From contig JAKTTS010000003.1 in the NCBI GenBank assembly GCA_030560485.1, positions 1-64,000 on the forward strand: a stretch of DNA of 64,000 bases. Reading direction: 5' to 3'. Made by a program: the position numbers and the translations under genes. Under the pieces are notes generated by a model. The model made no database searches, was not told where the DNA came from, and was given only the letters and a program-made list of their open reading frames with translations. This DNA comes from Ascoidea tarda (nom. inval.). Taxonomy: Eukaryota > Ascomycota > Saccharomycetes > Ascoideales > Ascoideaceae. The first letter of the stretch is position 1. Each line of letters begins with the position of its first letter. This document shows positions 11,845-22,316 of the stretch, one piece after another.

Positions 11845-13326
11845 CTACAAGTCCCAGAAATCAGAGAGATCGTCGCCACCACCACCATAGGCAAGGAGAT
11901 TGGGAGTGTTGGCTGGAAGTTCCGCTAGCAAGTTTCTGGAGGCAAAGGCAAGGACTTTTCTTTTCAACTCGAATGGCGAAATGATTTCTTCTGAACCATA
12001 CTCTGATGTGCTATCTGGGTATAAAGAAAGGAAATAAGATAATAAACCACAGACATGAGGTGAAGCCATTGAGGTTCCTGATAAAACTTTAGTTTCAGTA
12101 TTTGAGCCAATATAGGTTGAAAGAACGTCGAGACCGGCAGCAAAGACGTCAACACATTCACCATGGTTGGAAAAGTATGCTCTTTCATCGGTAATTGTTG
12201 AAGCTGAAACAGTGATTGGATTTCTTGCACTAGCAGGAGAACTATTGCAGGCGTTTTGATTATCATTACCGGCAGCAACAGCAAAGTGGACACCAGATCT
12301 AACAGCTATATTAACCACCTTATTTAAAACAAGAGATTTTCCTCCACCTAAAGACATATTAGCAGTTGAGCCTTTAAAATTAGGATCTCCCTCCCTGGAT
12401 TCTCTCAAGTGCGATTTTACAACAAAATCGACACCTTTAATAACATCAGAATTGGAACCAGTACCATTTTGTCTTAATACTTTAACAGCGACAATAGTAC
12501 TTTTTTTAGCAACACCATAGGTTTTGGATGCAATAGTGCCAGCACAATGAGTTCCATGACCATTATTATCTTCATCAAACTCATTTTTTGGAATTGTCGA
12601 GCCCCAAATAGCTCTACCTTCAAAGTCTTCATGGTTGATGTTAATGCCTGTATCAATCACATAAGAAGTTACACCCTGACCAGCAGTATCATCATAGAGG
12701 TATCTGTTGAAGGTATTGATATCTAACTTGTTGATGTGAGAAAGTCTGGCTAAACCCCAAGGAGCACCTAGTTGTTCAACTTTTTCCAAAGTTGAAACCC
12801 TCATATTTCTTTCAACTATATCAATGTGAGAATCTTGTAATAAGGCATCAACAACTTCATCCAAGAAATAACCCGAATAACCAGACAATCTGTTTTGGGA
12901 TTCACCAATGTCAAAATCAGTAACAATTCCACCAGCAGTTTTATCGTTAACGTTTTCATCATTATTCAAAGCAAGAAAAAAAGGATTTGTGAAATCAGAA
13001 ATCTCAATTAAATTTTTCACAGCGCTTAATTGTTTAGACTGGATCCATTTCTTATGTAACTCGATTTCTTCAGTTGGATAACCTGGTTTGAAAGTAACAA
13101 TATAAGAATAAGGAATTATTTTATCAAGATTATCTTTATCATAAAACACTTTATTAAAAAAATTACCAGAGTGATTTATTTTTTTTGGAGTGAAATTTTT
13201 GTTTTCTAAATCAGCTTGAATCATAGCTTGCTGGATTTTTTGCCCAAAATTTAATTGGGGAATCACCAAAGAGTTTGCTAATGAGTGGATGGACACCAAG
13301 AAGGCCAAAGCGCTGAACAACTTCAT
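11845..13326 (-). CDS. PRB1: Vacuolar proteinase B-type subtilisin, 493 aa
   Basis: A secreted/vacuolar serine protease of the proteinase K/cerevisin family. It starts with a signal peptide (residues 1-19). An I9-type propeptide follows (about 72-175, containing YSYIVTFKPG and the IDIVERNMRV end). The subtilisin domain begins near 187 (APWGLARLSH). The catalytic triad is visible: Asp225 in VIDTGI, His257 in GHGTHCAGT and Ser419 in SGTSMASPH, with the oxyanion Asn354 in VAAGNDNQNAC. The C-terminus (LLAYGGGGDDLSDFWDL) matches the tail of S. cerevisiae Prb1. At 493 residues it is shorter than Prb1 (635 aa), mainly because the N-terminal pro-region is shorter. Cerevisin matures general vacuolar hydrolases and degrades autophagic cargo. 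YSP3 is the alternative name among paralogues. Confidence 0.93.
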   Translation of the reverse strand: MKLFSALAFLVSIHSLANSLVIPQLNFGQKIQQAMIQADLENKNFTPKKINHSGNFFNKVFYDKDNLDKIIPYSYIVTFKPGYPTEEIELHKKWIQSKQLSAVKNLIEISDFTNPFFLALNNDENVNDKTAGGIVTDFDIGESQNRLSGYSGYFLDEVVDALLQDSHIDIVERNMRVSTLEKVEQLGAPWGLARLSHINKLDINTFNRYLYDDTAGQGVTSYVIDTGININHEDFEGRAIWGSTIPKNEFDEDNNGHGTHCAGTIASKTYGVAKKSTIVAVKVLRQNGTGSNSDVIKGVDFVVKSHLRESREGDPNFKGSTANMSLGGGKSLVLNKVVNIAVRSGVHFAVAAGNDNQNACNSSPASARNPITVSASTITDERAYFSNHGECVDVFAAGLDVLSTYIGSNTETKVLSGTSMASPHVCGLLSYFLSLYPDSTSEYGSEEIISPFELKRKVLAFASRNLLAELPANTPNLLAYGGGGDDLSDFWDL

Positions 13327-13626
13327 TTTGAGTAGTTTCTTCTGATTATGAATTGGGTATTATCCGAATAGTGTTATCTGAATAGTACCAAAAAAATTGA
13401 AAATATCACAACAATTTTTTTAGCGCCGAAGGAAGAAAGACTGATCTGAAATGAGAAATAAATCTAAGATACGAGAAACATTTCGGGAAGAAGAAGCGTC
13501 TTAAATAGCACTAGATGCTGGAACTGGCACTTCCACGTGTCTGCTGCTGCTCGAGAAGCACAAGCATTTGGAGGTGTTCCAGCTTTGGGGCAGAAGCACA
13601 AAGAGAAAAGATGTGTTTTTGTGGGG
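13327..13626. other. Intergenic, PRB1 promoter
   Basis: About 300 bp. It includes a GC-richer patch near 13495-13580 containing a TTAAATA sequence. No gene seen. Confidence 0.4.
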
Positions 13627-14166
13627 TTATTTGTTAGAGTCGTAGAGGTAGTTGATGAGATTCTCTCTGTCCTTGGGCTTTCTCAAACCTTGAAACCCCA
13701 TTTTTGTGCCTGGAATAAACAGCTTTGGGTTCTCTAAGAAACTTTCCATTTGCTCTCTATTCCATACAAAATTATCTTTTTCAACTTTTTCTTTGAATCT
13801 TTTGAAAACCTCGCTGTAAATGTAATTTGGACAATCTCCTATTTTCTTATCCATGATCTGATACAAGTTTGGTCCAGATTTGTGAACTCGTATATTTTCG
13901 TTAAATGTGTGACATTGTAAACATCTTGTCTTAAAAAGATGGGCGCCTTTTTTGATTGAGTCTCCACTAAAGGAATTGCGTTGATTTGGTTCTTGATCAA
14001 CACTATAATCTATTTTCCTGATCTTGTTTTGAGATTTTGCTTTTCCTATCTTGCCTTCAATCTGTTTTATTCCAGCTTTTGTGGTGTCATCATCGTTTGA
14101 TAATACCAAGTTTTCATCTGAATCATTTTTGCCACTTTTGGAAGAAAGTAAACCAAATAATGCCAT
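13627..14166 (-). CDS. Divergent cytochrome c with N-terminal extension, 179 aa
   Basis: Residues about 68-179 are a cytochrome c domain. The heme-attachment motif CLQCH is at Cys82-Cys85-His86, preceded by KKGAHLFKTR as in yeast iso-cytochromes. SGPNL follows, then the conserved Trp135 (NFVW), and the axial Met156 lies in FIPGTKMGF. The end (KDRENLINYL) also matches the family. Two things are unusual. There is a 65-70 residue Ser/Asp/Lys-rich N-terminal extension absent from standard cytochrome c (about 105-110 residues). The central loop, normally GYSYTDAN, is replaced by a longer charged segment containing FKRFKEKVEKD. All heme ligands remain, so it may still carry electrons, but it looks like a specialised paralogue rather than the main electron carrier. 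No housekeeping cytochrome c gene is visible in this window to compare with. Confidence 0.85.
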   Translation of the reverse strand: MALFGLLSSKSGKNDSDENLVLSNDDDTTKAGIKQIEGKIGKAKSQNKIRKIDYSVDQEPNQRNSFSGDSIKKGAHLFKTRCLQCHTFNENIRVHKSGPNLYQIMDKKIGDCPNYIYSEVFKRFKEKVEKDNFVWNREQMESFLENPKLFIPGTKMGFQGLRKPKDRENLINYLYDSNK

Positions 14167-15637
14167 CTTGATGTTTGTTTCTTTATAAGTAGTTATTTGT
14201 ATTCTTTAATGGTTATATTTGATATGGCTGCAGAAGCAATTGAGTTTATGTTTATGATTCAGCCTTGAACTTTTCATAGCTTCGATTTTACCAGCTTTTT
14301 TTTCATTTTTTTTTTCATTTCAGTTTTCGCTAGTATTCTCTTATATGGATAATTCTCTTACATCTTCAAATTAAATCCCTTCTAATAGTCAACAAGCAGT
14401 TAAATTAATAGCCATATTCTTTATAATGCCATCTTCTCTTGACCTGCTAAAGCAATGAAAATAAGAATACTTCCACTCTTAGCAACGTAATATCATAGTA
14501 GAATCATGGTGCATGGTGTGTATTGTTACATTATGTTCATTGAATCTGGCTCTAATTATATTGGGTGCCAACGATAGTTTCAATCGATGCCTCACTAGCT
14601 GATTAACTTGAAAAGCAGCAACACATTTCCATAGACAGAAATAATTCAAGCCTACAAGCTGCTGCTTCGAGCTCGCAGTGAGTTTTAGTTCCAGGTGTTT
14701 GAAGCTGATGTTGTTTGGTCTGGATCAAAACTAGCTTTCTTAAGGTTGTTTTAGCTTCAGCCCAAATCTACCACTGTTCTGCAGTACTTGTCATTGGAAC
14801 AGACTCCAGCCAATCAGCACGCCGTGCTTTCAGGCCCAAGAGGCTGATAAACACGGTCCTTCTGAGCTCGTTCAGTGCAAAAACAGAAACTCCCTCGAAC
14901 TCCGAGCTCCGAGCTCCGAAGCTCGAACTTGCAACCTTCTTTTTGCAAATTTACCTTATTTTCCACCATTTTCCGATTTGCACCTTAAGAGTTATCACCT
15001 CCAAACCACCCCCAAACTGCCATTAAAACCGCTATTACTTGATGAATATGATCCCCGATTGCAACGAACAAGCTCTTCTCTCTTACTTTGTTGCGATACT
15101 TTTATTGTTTGATTAGTTGCATTTTCCATGATTTGTTTCCACTAAAAAGGATGAAAAATCTTGAATGTAAAAAGCTGCCCCACCAATGCTGAATTGAGTA
15201 ATTGAAGAAACTGTTAATCATTTTGAAAGTCTATTCTCTAAAGTTAATAGAAACTGGTTTTATTTAGTATTATGGTTTAATTTTGATCAAAATTTCGGGT
15301 TTATAACAACTTGTTTATCTATTTGTTCTAAATTATGTGAATAATTTAGATTCCAGCACTCTCGATCATTTAAACCAAAAGTCGCATTCTTCTTTTTTTC
15401 TTTTAAATTCAACCACTTATCAAAAGCCTATTTCACTTAAATCCTTTTATGATTTTTGATTTACGATTTTTACTTAATCCAGACGAACATAAACTCTAAA
15501 TATTGATATAAATGCCTGAAGTTTTCCTTTATTTTCTCTTGTATTATTATACCCTCTTTCTTGATTTCAACAACTAATCACTCCAAAAAAAAAAAAGAAA
15601 ACGTTTCTCTTTTTTTTTGTCTTTATTTTAGCTCAAA
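14167..15637. other. Long divergent promoter region between cytochrome c-like gene and ADH
   Basis: About 1.5 kb without a supported gene. It is AT-rich except for a GC-richer island at about 14640-14930 with repeated GAGCTC/GCTCCGA words. C/T-rich sequence precedes the ADH start at 15530-15625, as is common upstream of highly expressed yeast genes. Confidence 0.45.
15507..15512 (+). promoter_or_regulatory. Probable TATA box of the ADH gene
   Basis: TATAAA within GATATAAATG lies about 126 nt before the ADH start codon, within the usual yeast distance. A pyrimidine-rich stretch follows it before the ATG. No experimental support. Confidence 0.45.
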
Positions 15638-16768
15638 ATGTACAGACCAGCTTTATTAAATAACTCCAACAGATTCATTGCATCCAATTTTATTAGAAAT
15701 TTTTCTAATTCAAGAATTGTTAGGTTAGCAATTCCAACTAATCAAAAGGCTGTTATTTTTGAAACTAATGGTGGTCCATTAATTTACAAAGATATTCCAG
15801 TTCCAGTCCCTAAACCAAATGAAATTTTAATTAATGTTAAATATTCCGGTGTTTGCCATACTGATTTACATGCTTGGAAGGGGGACTGGCCATTAGCCAC
15901 AAAATTGCCTTTAGTCGGAGGTCATGAAGGTGCTGGTGTTGTTGTTGCCAAAGGTTCTGAAGTTAAAAACTTTGAAATTGGTGATTATGCTGGTATTAAA
16001 TGGCTTAATGGTTCATGTATGTCCTGTGAATTATGTGAATTGGGTTATGAATCCAACTGTGCTAAAGCTGATTTGTCAGGTTATACTCACGATGGTTCTT
16101 TCCAACAGTATGCTACAGCTGATGCTGTTCAAGCCGCCATGATTCCCAAATCCGCCGACTTGGCTCAAATTGCACCAATTTTATGTGCTGGTGTCACGGT
16201 TAACAAAGCTCTTAAATCTGCTGATTTACAACAAGGTCAATGGGTGTGTATTTCTGGTGCTGGTGGTGGTTTAGGCTCTTTAGCTATTCAGTATGCTAAA
16301 GCCATGGGTTTCAGAGTCATTGGTATTGATGCCGGTTCAAAAGAGGCTCTTTGTAAAGAATGTGGTGCCGAAGAGTTTGTGGATTTTTCCAAAACTAAAG
16401 ACTTGGTTGCTGAAATCCAAGAAAGGACAAAAGGTGGTCCTCATGGTGTTATTAACGTCTCTGTCTCTGAAAAGGCTATTTCAACTTCATGCGAATATGT
16501 TAGACCATGTGGTAAAGTTGTTTTAGTTGGTTTACCAGCCGATGCTGTTTGCAAATCTGAAGTCTTCTCCCATGTTGTCAAATCTCTTAATATCATTGGT
16601 TCCTATGTTGGTAACAGAGCTGATACAAGAGAAGCAATTGATTTCTTTAGCAGAGGTTTAGTTAAATCACCAATTAAAGTTGTTGGATTATCAGAATTAC
16701 CAGAAGTCTATAAATTAATGGAAGAAGGCAAGATTCTTGGTCGTTATGTTCTTGATACTACTAAATAA
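15638..16768 (+). CDS. ADH3: Zinc alcohol dehydrogenase with mitochondrial-type presequence, 376 aa
   Basis: A medium-chain zinc ADH that interconverts ethanol and acetaldehyde with NAD(H). Catalytic zinc ligands are Cys73 ([11 protein letters not shown]), His96 (GGHEGAG) and Cys183 (ILCAG). Structural zinc ligands are Cys127, Cys130, Cys133 and Cys141. The Rossmann motif GAGGGLG lies at 207-213. The first 27 or so residues ([20 protein letters not shown]...) are basic and hydroxylated without acidic residues, as in a mitochondrial presequence, which is why I favour an ADH3-type enzyme. The domain itself cannot distinguish ADH1/2/3 and orthology is not settled. Codon use is strongly biased (TTA, GGT, GCT) and I found no CTG codon. 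Confidence 0.93.
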   Translation: MYRPALLNNSNRFIASNFIRNFSNSRIVRLAIPTNQKAVIFETNGGPLIYKDIPVPVPKPNEILINVKYSGVCHTDLHAWKGDWPLATKLPLVGGHEGAGVVVAKGSEVKNFEIGDYAGIKWLNGSCMSCELCELGYESNCAKADLSGYTHDGSFQQYATADAVQAAMIPKSADLAQIAPILCAGVTVNKALKSADLQQGQWVCISGAGGGLGSLAIQYAKAMGFRVIGIDAGSKEALCKECGAEEFVDFSKTKDLVAEIQERTKGGPHGVINVSVSEKAISTSCEYVRPCGKVVLVGLPADAVCKSEVFSHVVKSLNIIGSYVGNRADTREAIDFFSRGLVKSPIKVVGLSELPEVYKLMEEGKILGRYVLDTTK

Positions 16769-17741
16769 GTTATTCATGTATATTCACTATTTTCAATATT
16801 CTTGATTGTTAATATTTTATTTTATTTTACTTTTGTCCCTTTTTTCTTTTATTTTGTTATTAATTTTTGATTTCTATTTAATTAAGTTACGTTTAATGTC
16901 ATTTATTGCTAAACATACTGAAAGTTTTTTCGTATTCGCATCTTTTTCATTTGCAATGAAAACAAATAGATAGTTTGTATATGAAAGATCACACAGAAAA
17001 ACTTATTTGATTACTGATTAGGAAAGAGCATTGGTTTAATAATCCAGTATATCATCCAGCTCACAAAAACAGAAGGTTTCTTTTGAAAGTTTGAATTTGA
17101 ATCAAGACACTTATATCCATTTGAAAACATTGTCCCTTTGCAGATTTAATAATAAATCAAGATATTTAAAACCAGTTGGGTGGTGCGATATAACAGAGAC
17201 CAGCTTTGAGGTACTTGAGCAATAGGAATCAATAAAAGATGAGTAAATGGAATAAAGAGAGATAAATATCGTAAAAAGAGGTGGTTTAATTAATAATTTT
17301 TGTAAATTTGAATTGAGTGCTTATGATAAAACTGAGCATTGTTATGAAAAGAGATTGTAGTTTCAAAAATATAATTAATGTTCTTGAAAACAGTCGAGTG
17401 TCATAAACAAAAAAAAAGAAGCATGTTAGAAGAAATGTGTTAAAAGAACAAGTTAGAACTCGGGATTATTGGAATTCACAAATAAAAGGAATAATATTCT
17501 AGTCGTTTGATGATGTTTGACAAATATAAGCAATAATTAGGGCTACTAGAACGTTTTATTGGCATTTCCAAATCGGAATGGTATGAAAAAAACAGAAAAA
17601 AAACAATAAAAAAATATATTGGATGTTGGTAAATGAGACAAGATTTAGTTAAAGTATAAAATTAATTTAAGATTAAAATTAAAAATAAATTAGAATCAGA
17701 ATTAGAATTAGAGTTAAATGATTAAACAATATTATTTGCAA
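16769..17741. other. Intergenic, convergent ADH and MPC1 3' ends
   Basis: About 970 bp of AT-rich sequence with poly-A and poly-T runs. I see no open frame of interest and no RNA gene. Confidence 0.5.
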
Positions 17742-18224
17742 TTAATCTTTTTTGTTTAAAAGAGCTCTTTCTTTACCACCAAAGTAAAAATGATTTAGAA
17801 ATCTGTAACCTTGAGTTAATTGAGCACATTCATTAACAATATGACAACCCAATAATAAAGGATTCCATGGAGTAATTGAAACAGCGTATTTCATAAAAAC
17901 ACAGGAATAAACAACCAAAGCACCAGTCATTGGACCAGAGATATATTCAGGATCCTTTTTCAAGTCCATTATAGCAGCAATAGGAATACCAAAGTTTGAA
18001 ACTGGCCCCCAAAAATGAGTACTGCAAACATCTTTAATAAAACCAGATTAGTTAGTTGATTGTAGCTCAATATACTATCAATTGACTTTTGGCTTTTGTT
18101 ACTTGATGAAAAACAAAAGAAATAAAATAAAAAAAAACAAGATGAGGTGGAACATACATCTAATAGCTTGTTTACTGAAAACAGTGTCGCTGACTTTAGA
18201 GATTACACTTCCTGAGGATGTCAT
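17742..18224 (-). CDS. MPC1: Mitochondrial pyruvate carrier subunit 1, 118 aa, one intron
   Basis: MPC1 forms the inner-membrane pyruvate importer with MPC2 or MPC3. The long exon encodes STHFWGPVSNFGIPIAAI, then DLKKDP, ISGPMTGALVVYS, FMKYAV, NPLLLGCHIVNE and AQLTQGYRFL, the full family core with its membrane segments. The N-terminus needs a short first exon. At 18224-18158, ATG opens a frame reading MTSSGSVISKVSDTVFSKQAIR, ending in a GTATGT donor. Exon 2 starts at 18031 after an AAAG acceptor, and the junction reads IRYVCSTHFWGP, corresponding to KYIFTTHFWGP in S. cerevisiae. Total coding length is 357 nt. The gene is divergent from RSA1. In S. cerevisiae, MPC1 and KXD1 are adjacent as I recall, whereas here they lie about 12 kb apart. 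Confidence 0.93.
18032..18157 (-). other. MPC1: MPC1 intron, 126 nt
   Basis: The donor is GTATGT and the acceptor TTAAAG, with a branch sequence AACTAACTAAT about 20 nt upstream of the acceptor. Splicing completes codon 23 (T plus AT) and joins the N-terminal helix to the conserved STHFWGP segment in frame. Confidence 0.88.
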
Positions 18225-18753
18225 TTTTGGATATTAATGAGTAGTAAATAACAGAAACCAAATAAAAAGGAGAAAGCTTTGAGATGAAATAGAACAAAGT
18301 AATAATACAATATTTGAACAAATGCAAATTGGTAACTGAACTGATATCAAATTATCTCTCTTTGGTTGAACTGAATCTCTTTTCCAGCATCCAACGATAG
18401 CGATCAGCTGCTGAGCGGAGGTGTCATAATCTATGTTTTTAGCCGAAAAGTGCCATTCCTGCGAAAATTCGCACTGCAAAACGCGAAATGCTCATACATT
18501 TCCGTTGTAGTTTTTGAGCGCGGCGACGATAATCTACATTTGATCCGGAAAAAGCAACGTGTCACCTGACTAAGCACATGCTATGCTTGAAACTGATTGG
18601 AATCCGCATTTCTGGTCTCGGAAATTTTAATGAATTTTTCTGGGAATATTTCAGATTTGGAAAGAGGTGAAAAGAGGTGAAAAGAAGTGAAAAGAAGGGG
18701 AAAGAGATAAATGACAAAGAAATAGCTCGTTTTGCAGTGAGAACTCTCTGGCA
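18225..18753. other. Divergent promoter region MPC1-RSA1
   Basis: About 530 bp. It is AT-rich next to MPC1 and GC-richer at about 18380-18560. It ends in a purine-rich tandem repeat just upstream of RSA1. No gene seen. Confidence 0.5.
18661..18700 (+). repeat. Decamer purine tandem repeat, four units
   Basis: Four consecutive 10-nt units of the form AAAGAGGTGA, with small changes in the last two (AAAGAAGTGA, AAAGAAGGGG), lie about 55 nt before the RSA1 ATG. Possibly part of the 5' leader or a core promoter element. Confidence 0.7.
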
Positions 18754-19415
18754 ATGGACTATATCTATGCTCCTCCTCCTCCTCCTCCCTCAGAGGACAA
18801 AAGCAACAAAAACGGTGATCAAGGCCAGATGAACGACTCGACTAGCTCCAGTACAGGCACTAACAGATACCCAAACCAAAACTATAAAAAACCCAATAAT
18901 TACAACAAACGAAGAAACAACAATAAATAAAATAACAGTAGCCATAAAAAAAGATTTGAGCTGTCAAAAGATAGGAATAATAACAGATACAAAAGCACTA
19001 GTAATACTATTAATAATTATAACAATCATATTACAAACGATGGAAATATAAACAACCAAATAAATTTATCCAATTTACCCACTCACCTACCGAATCTGAT
19101 ATCCAGCTTGATATCTATTCAAAGTCTAATTATAAATAATAATAATAACGACAATAATGATAGCAATCAGCACAGTGAAAGTGAGAATGAAGTCGACGAG
19201 GAAGCATTATATCTTAAGAATAAAGGATTAACCGTTAATTTGGATTCTGAAAAACCAATAATAACAATTCCAGGCACGAACATCGTTCTACAATCTGATG
19301 ATGATATTCGATTATGGATTGAAGAAAGGAAGAAAAATTGGCCAACAAATCGAAGAATAAAAGAAAAAAATCTAATTGCATGTGAAAGTAAAAACACAAT
19401 TCAAACCGGCACTAC

Positions 19416-19468
<53 letters not shown>

Positions 19469-20043
19469 GAAGTAATAATAGAAGTAAATTTAACAAACCT
19501 AACAATAAATTATTAAATAAGGATAAATTATGTAATAATTTAATTAAGTTTTCATTTTGTAAATATCAAGCAACATGTCAATATAATCACGATTCAAAAT
19601 TATTAAAAGATTTTAAACAAAATCAATTATTGGAAAAGAAATTGAATTTAGTTCCACAAAAAATATTGCCCATGATCAATAACTCTAAAAATATTAAAAC
19701 TATTGAACAATTTAAAGTATATATTCCTGAGCGATTTGATCCAACAAAGTCTTCGCTTTTGTTTGAAAAAAACAATTTAATTAATAATTTTAATCAAAGA
19801 TTTAATAATAGAAATAGAAATAGAAATAACAATAACAATAAAAATAAAAATAAAAGTAAAAATAATACTAAGTTTGATAAGTTTGATAAAATATCTTTAT
19901 CCGAAAAAAACAAGGATTTTAATCAAATGTTAATTCAAAGGAATAATGAAAATGACAATAATATAATATTGGATTTTATAAATGAAATTTTTAAAACTGG
20001 TATAATTTGCAATGATTTAAATGATATAAAAAAAAAACTATAA
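18754..20043 (+). CDS. RSA1: RSA1/NUFIP1-like box C/D snoRNP assembly factor, frame broken by one TAA
   Basis: Rsa1 acts with the R2TP/Hit1 machinery in box C/D snoRNP and 60S assembly. The diagnostic segment is IITIPGTNIVLQSDDDIRLW followed by IEERKKNWPTNRRI, matching the NUFIP1/Rsa1 peptide (VLVPGTSIALITDEDVKKW then REERKK in yeast). A CCCH zinc finger follows a poly-Asn tract, with spacing C-x8-C-x5-C-x3-H (CNNLIKFSFC, then KYQATC, then QYNH). The C-terminal LDFINEIFKTGI resembles the Rsa1 end. The likely start is the ATG at 18754 (MDYIYAPPPPPPSED). This frame meets a TAA at 18928-18930 inside an Asn/Lys-rich stretch and then continues open in the same phase with the same composition to 20043. 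No in-frame ATG lies between the stop and the conserved domain, and I see no intron that would remove it. Real disruption, readthrough, non-AUG initiation or sequence error are all possible. Confidence 0.75.
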
Positions 20044-20356
20044 ATAAATTGAAAAAAATAAATAAAAAAACAAAAAAAAGTATATGAAAAAAAACAAAAA
20101 ACAAAACATCAAAAAAAACAAAACAAATGAAATTATTATATTATATATAAGACACTCAAGAAATCATTAGTATATTTTAATTTTAATTTTAATTATTATT
20201 AATTTTAATTTAAATATCATTAAATTTATTTTTTTTTTCCAATTTTTTTTTTCTTTGGGTGATTATTTTAAAATTTTATTTTAATTATAAATAAAACTAA
20301 GTTAAGTTAAGTTAAATTAAGTTAAGTTAAATTAAGTTAAATATAATTAAAGAAAA
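20044..20356. other. Intergenic, convergent RSA1 and SEC61 3' ends
   Basis: Very AT-rich, with A-rich and then T-rich runs. It contains a short tandem array of GTTAA/ATTAA units. No gene. Confidence 0.55.
20299..20341. repeat. Tandem GTTAA repeat
   Basis: About eight consecutive 5-6 nt units (AAGTTAAGTTAAGTTAAATTAAG and similar) lie just downstream of the SEC61 stop codon. A simple-sequence repeat with no evident function. Confidence 0.7.
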
Positions 20357-21790
20357 TTAGATTTCACCAAAACCAGTTGGAATATTTTTACCAAAACCAC
20401 CTTCTTTCATTGCCAATTCATAATAACCGTATATAGTTGTGACAGCTAGTAACATTGAGGTACCACTACCTAAGGTTCCTAATAAATCACAAATGACAGA
20501 TAATGCACCGATGGTTGCACCACCAAAAGCTGCAGCAGTGGGGATGATTTTTTTCAATTCTTTATAAACACTTGTTTCTCTAACACCGGCAATGACCAAA
20601 CCTTGATCTTTGAATTTTTTGGCAACATCCTTTGGAGAACTACCCGAAATTTCGATCCAAGTTGTTGAGAATATAGCACAGGTTGAGAGGACAAAGATGA
20701 CATAGATTGTAGTTTTGATTGGGTCTAACATTGCTTCAGATACGGAAAATGGGGGTTGCATGTAATAAGCGATACCACTGCTAGCGAATAATTGAGATGA
20801 GCCTGGTCTTGAATCCCAAGTGCCTAAAATTTTAACAAATAAATTATTTGGGAATTTTTGGAATAACATTTGGGATAAGATAAAGACGTTTGAAGTTAAA
20901 GCGCTTTGCAACATGATTGGTAGGTTTGAAGTGTAGAATAGTTTGATTGGATATAAACCATATGGGCCTCTTGTTCTTGTTGATTTGACAGGGATTTCTA
21001 ATCTAAAACCTTGAAGAAAGACGACGACAAAGAATACTATGATTGTTGAGAATAGTTGGAACATGTTTGGTAAATTTTTTCTGTAAAAGGCTTGAATTAA
21101 AGCCCTTTTTTTATCCTTTTTAGTTGTTAGAAGATGAATTGTTGCAACAATTGCACCCTCAAACTCTTCACCTCTACCAGTATTTAAAGTTGTTGGAGCA
21201 AATGCCTTCCAGAAGATTTGTTCAGAGATATTAGTTGCAGTGAATAAAGAGATACCTGAACCTAAGCCATAACCCTTTTGTAATAATTCGTCGAGAAGGA
21301 TAATCATTATACCAGCAAAAACCAATTGCAAGACTAACAATAAGCAAACACCGAGACCTAACTCAGATGGAGGACCATACATACCAGTAGCGACATAGAC
21401 TACAGCTTGACCGAAGGACAATAGGATAGCAAAGATTTTTTGGGCAGTTTGGAAATTTTCACGATCGTTTTTATCGTTCATGTTGATATCTATTAGTTGA
21501 GTACCTTGCAACATTTGGAAGACCATTCCAGACGAAACAATTGGAGATATACCCAATTCCATAAGAGTGCCTCTATTGGAGGCCAACATCATACGCAACC
21601 AAAATAGAGGATCTGATGATTCGGATGATACAATACCATATAATGGAATCTCACTCATAACTAGGAAAATCATCAAAGTGACACCAGTCCACATTAACTT
21701 TTGGTTAAATGGAATCTTTCTTTGTGGAGCGATAACCTCAGGAAGAAAAGGTGAAAAGGGTTTCACTAGATCCAACACACGAAAACTCAT
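20357..21790 (-). CDS. SEC61: Sec61 translocon alpha subunit, 477 aa
   Basis: The pore subunit of the ER protein-conducting channel. The whole length matches the family: N-terminal [18 protein letters not shown]1 followed by the plug-region text PLYGI; TM2 with [20 protein letters not shown]4-5 with [17 protein letters not shown]; the cytosolic loop with [11 protein letters not shown]; the ribosome-binding loop [22 protein letters not shown]; and the C-terminal half [23 protein letters not shown] with the last TM and a short tail. About ten membrane segments are present. The length is the usual one (480 aa in S. cerevisiae). A TGACGTGG element lies about 390 nt upstream. I found no CTG codon. 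Confidence 0.97.
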   Translation of the reverse strand: MSFRVLDLVKPFSPFLPEVIAPQRKIPFNQKLMWTGVTLMIFLVMSEIPLYGIVSSESSDPLFWLRMMLASNRGTLMELGISPIVSSGMVFQMLQGTQLIDINMNDKNDRENFQTAQKIFAILLSFGQAVVYVATGMYGPPSELGLGVCLLLVLQLVFAGIMIILLDELLQKGYGLGSGISLFTATNISEQIFWKAFAPTTLNTGRGEEFEGAIVATIHLLTTKKDKKRALIQAFYRKNLPNMFQLFSTIIVFFVVVFLQGFRLEIPVKSTRTRGPYGLYPIKLFYTSNLPIMLQSALTSNVFILSQMLFQKFPNNLFVKILGTWDSRPGSSQLFASSGIAYYMQPPFSVSEAMLDPIKTTIYVIFVLSTCAIFSTTWIEISGSSPKDVAKKFKDQGLVIAGVRETSVYKELKKIIPTAAAFGGATIGALSVICDLLGTLGSGTSMLLAVTTIYGYYELAMKEGGFGKNIPTGFGEI

Positions 21791-22316
21791 TGTTGATTTG
21801 TTGTGGTATTGTGGTATTGTATTGATAGAATGTTATATTATAGTGGTGAAAGTGGATGCAGACAAACTCAATGGACACTTGACGATTAAGAAAGATATTT
21901 CAAACTGTGAGTGAGAGTGTGGGCGTGAGTGGACGAGAAGGGGTTGAATAAAAGAGATCGAGAAAATAAGAATTGGTGTGTATTAGTTGAAATATAAGAC
22001 GAGAAGAAAGTGGGCAGACAGCAGAGGAATTGAATATTGAACAAGAGGACGAATTGAAAATAACAGCAATGGAGTATTTATTCTTAAAATAGCTGTGAAG
22101 AGTTCAGGTTTTGGGAGTTTTGATCAAAATTTCCCAATTTTTCACTCCTCTGTGAAAAAAAAACCTCTGCGCAGTTTTCAGTGACGTGGTTTTCCAGAGC
22201 CAGAGCCAGCGGTGTGGGGTTAGTGCTGAGTCAGCGCTGCGTCAGCGGCGGCTACTGCCCGAACAAGCGATGCATATATGTGCTACCTGGGGGCTGTTTA
22301 TTTGGGTGTTTTTCGA
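21791..22316. other. SEC61 promoter / OST3 3' region
   Basis: About 525 bp. It is AT-rich next to SEC61 and clearly GC-rich from about 22170 onward, continuing into the C-terminal coding part of the OST3-like gene. No gene seen. Confidence 0.5.
22182..22189 (-). promoter_or_regulatory. Candidate UPR element (TGACGTGG) upstream of SEC61
   Basis: TGACGTGG matches the Hac1/ATF-type UPRE-2 core and lies about 390 nt upstream of the SEC61 start. SEC61 is a known UPR target in yeast. The same core can bind other bZIP factors, so assignment is tentative. Confidence 0.4.

Noticed and set aside
18754-18930. An intron in RSA1 that would remove the in-frame TAA
   Set aside because: No GTATGT or GTAAGT donor lies between the ATG and the stop. 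CACTAACAG near 18859 resembles a branch site plus acceptor but is upstream of the stop and would not remove it.
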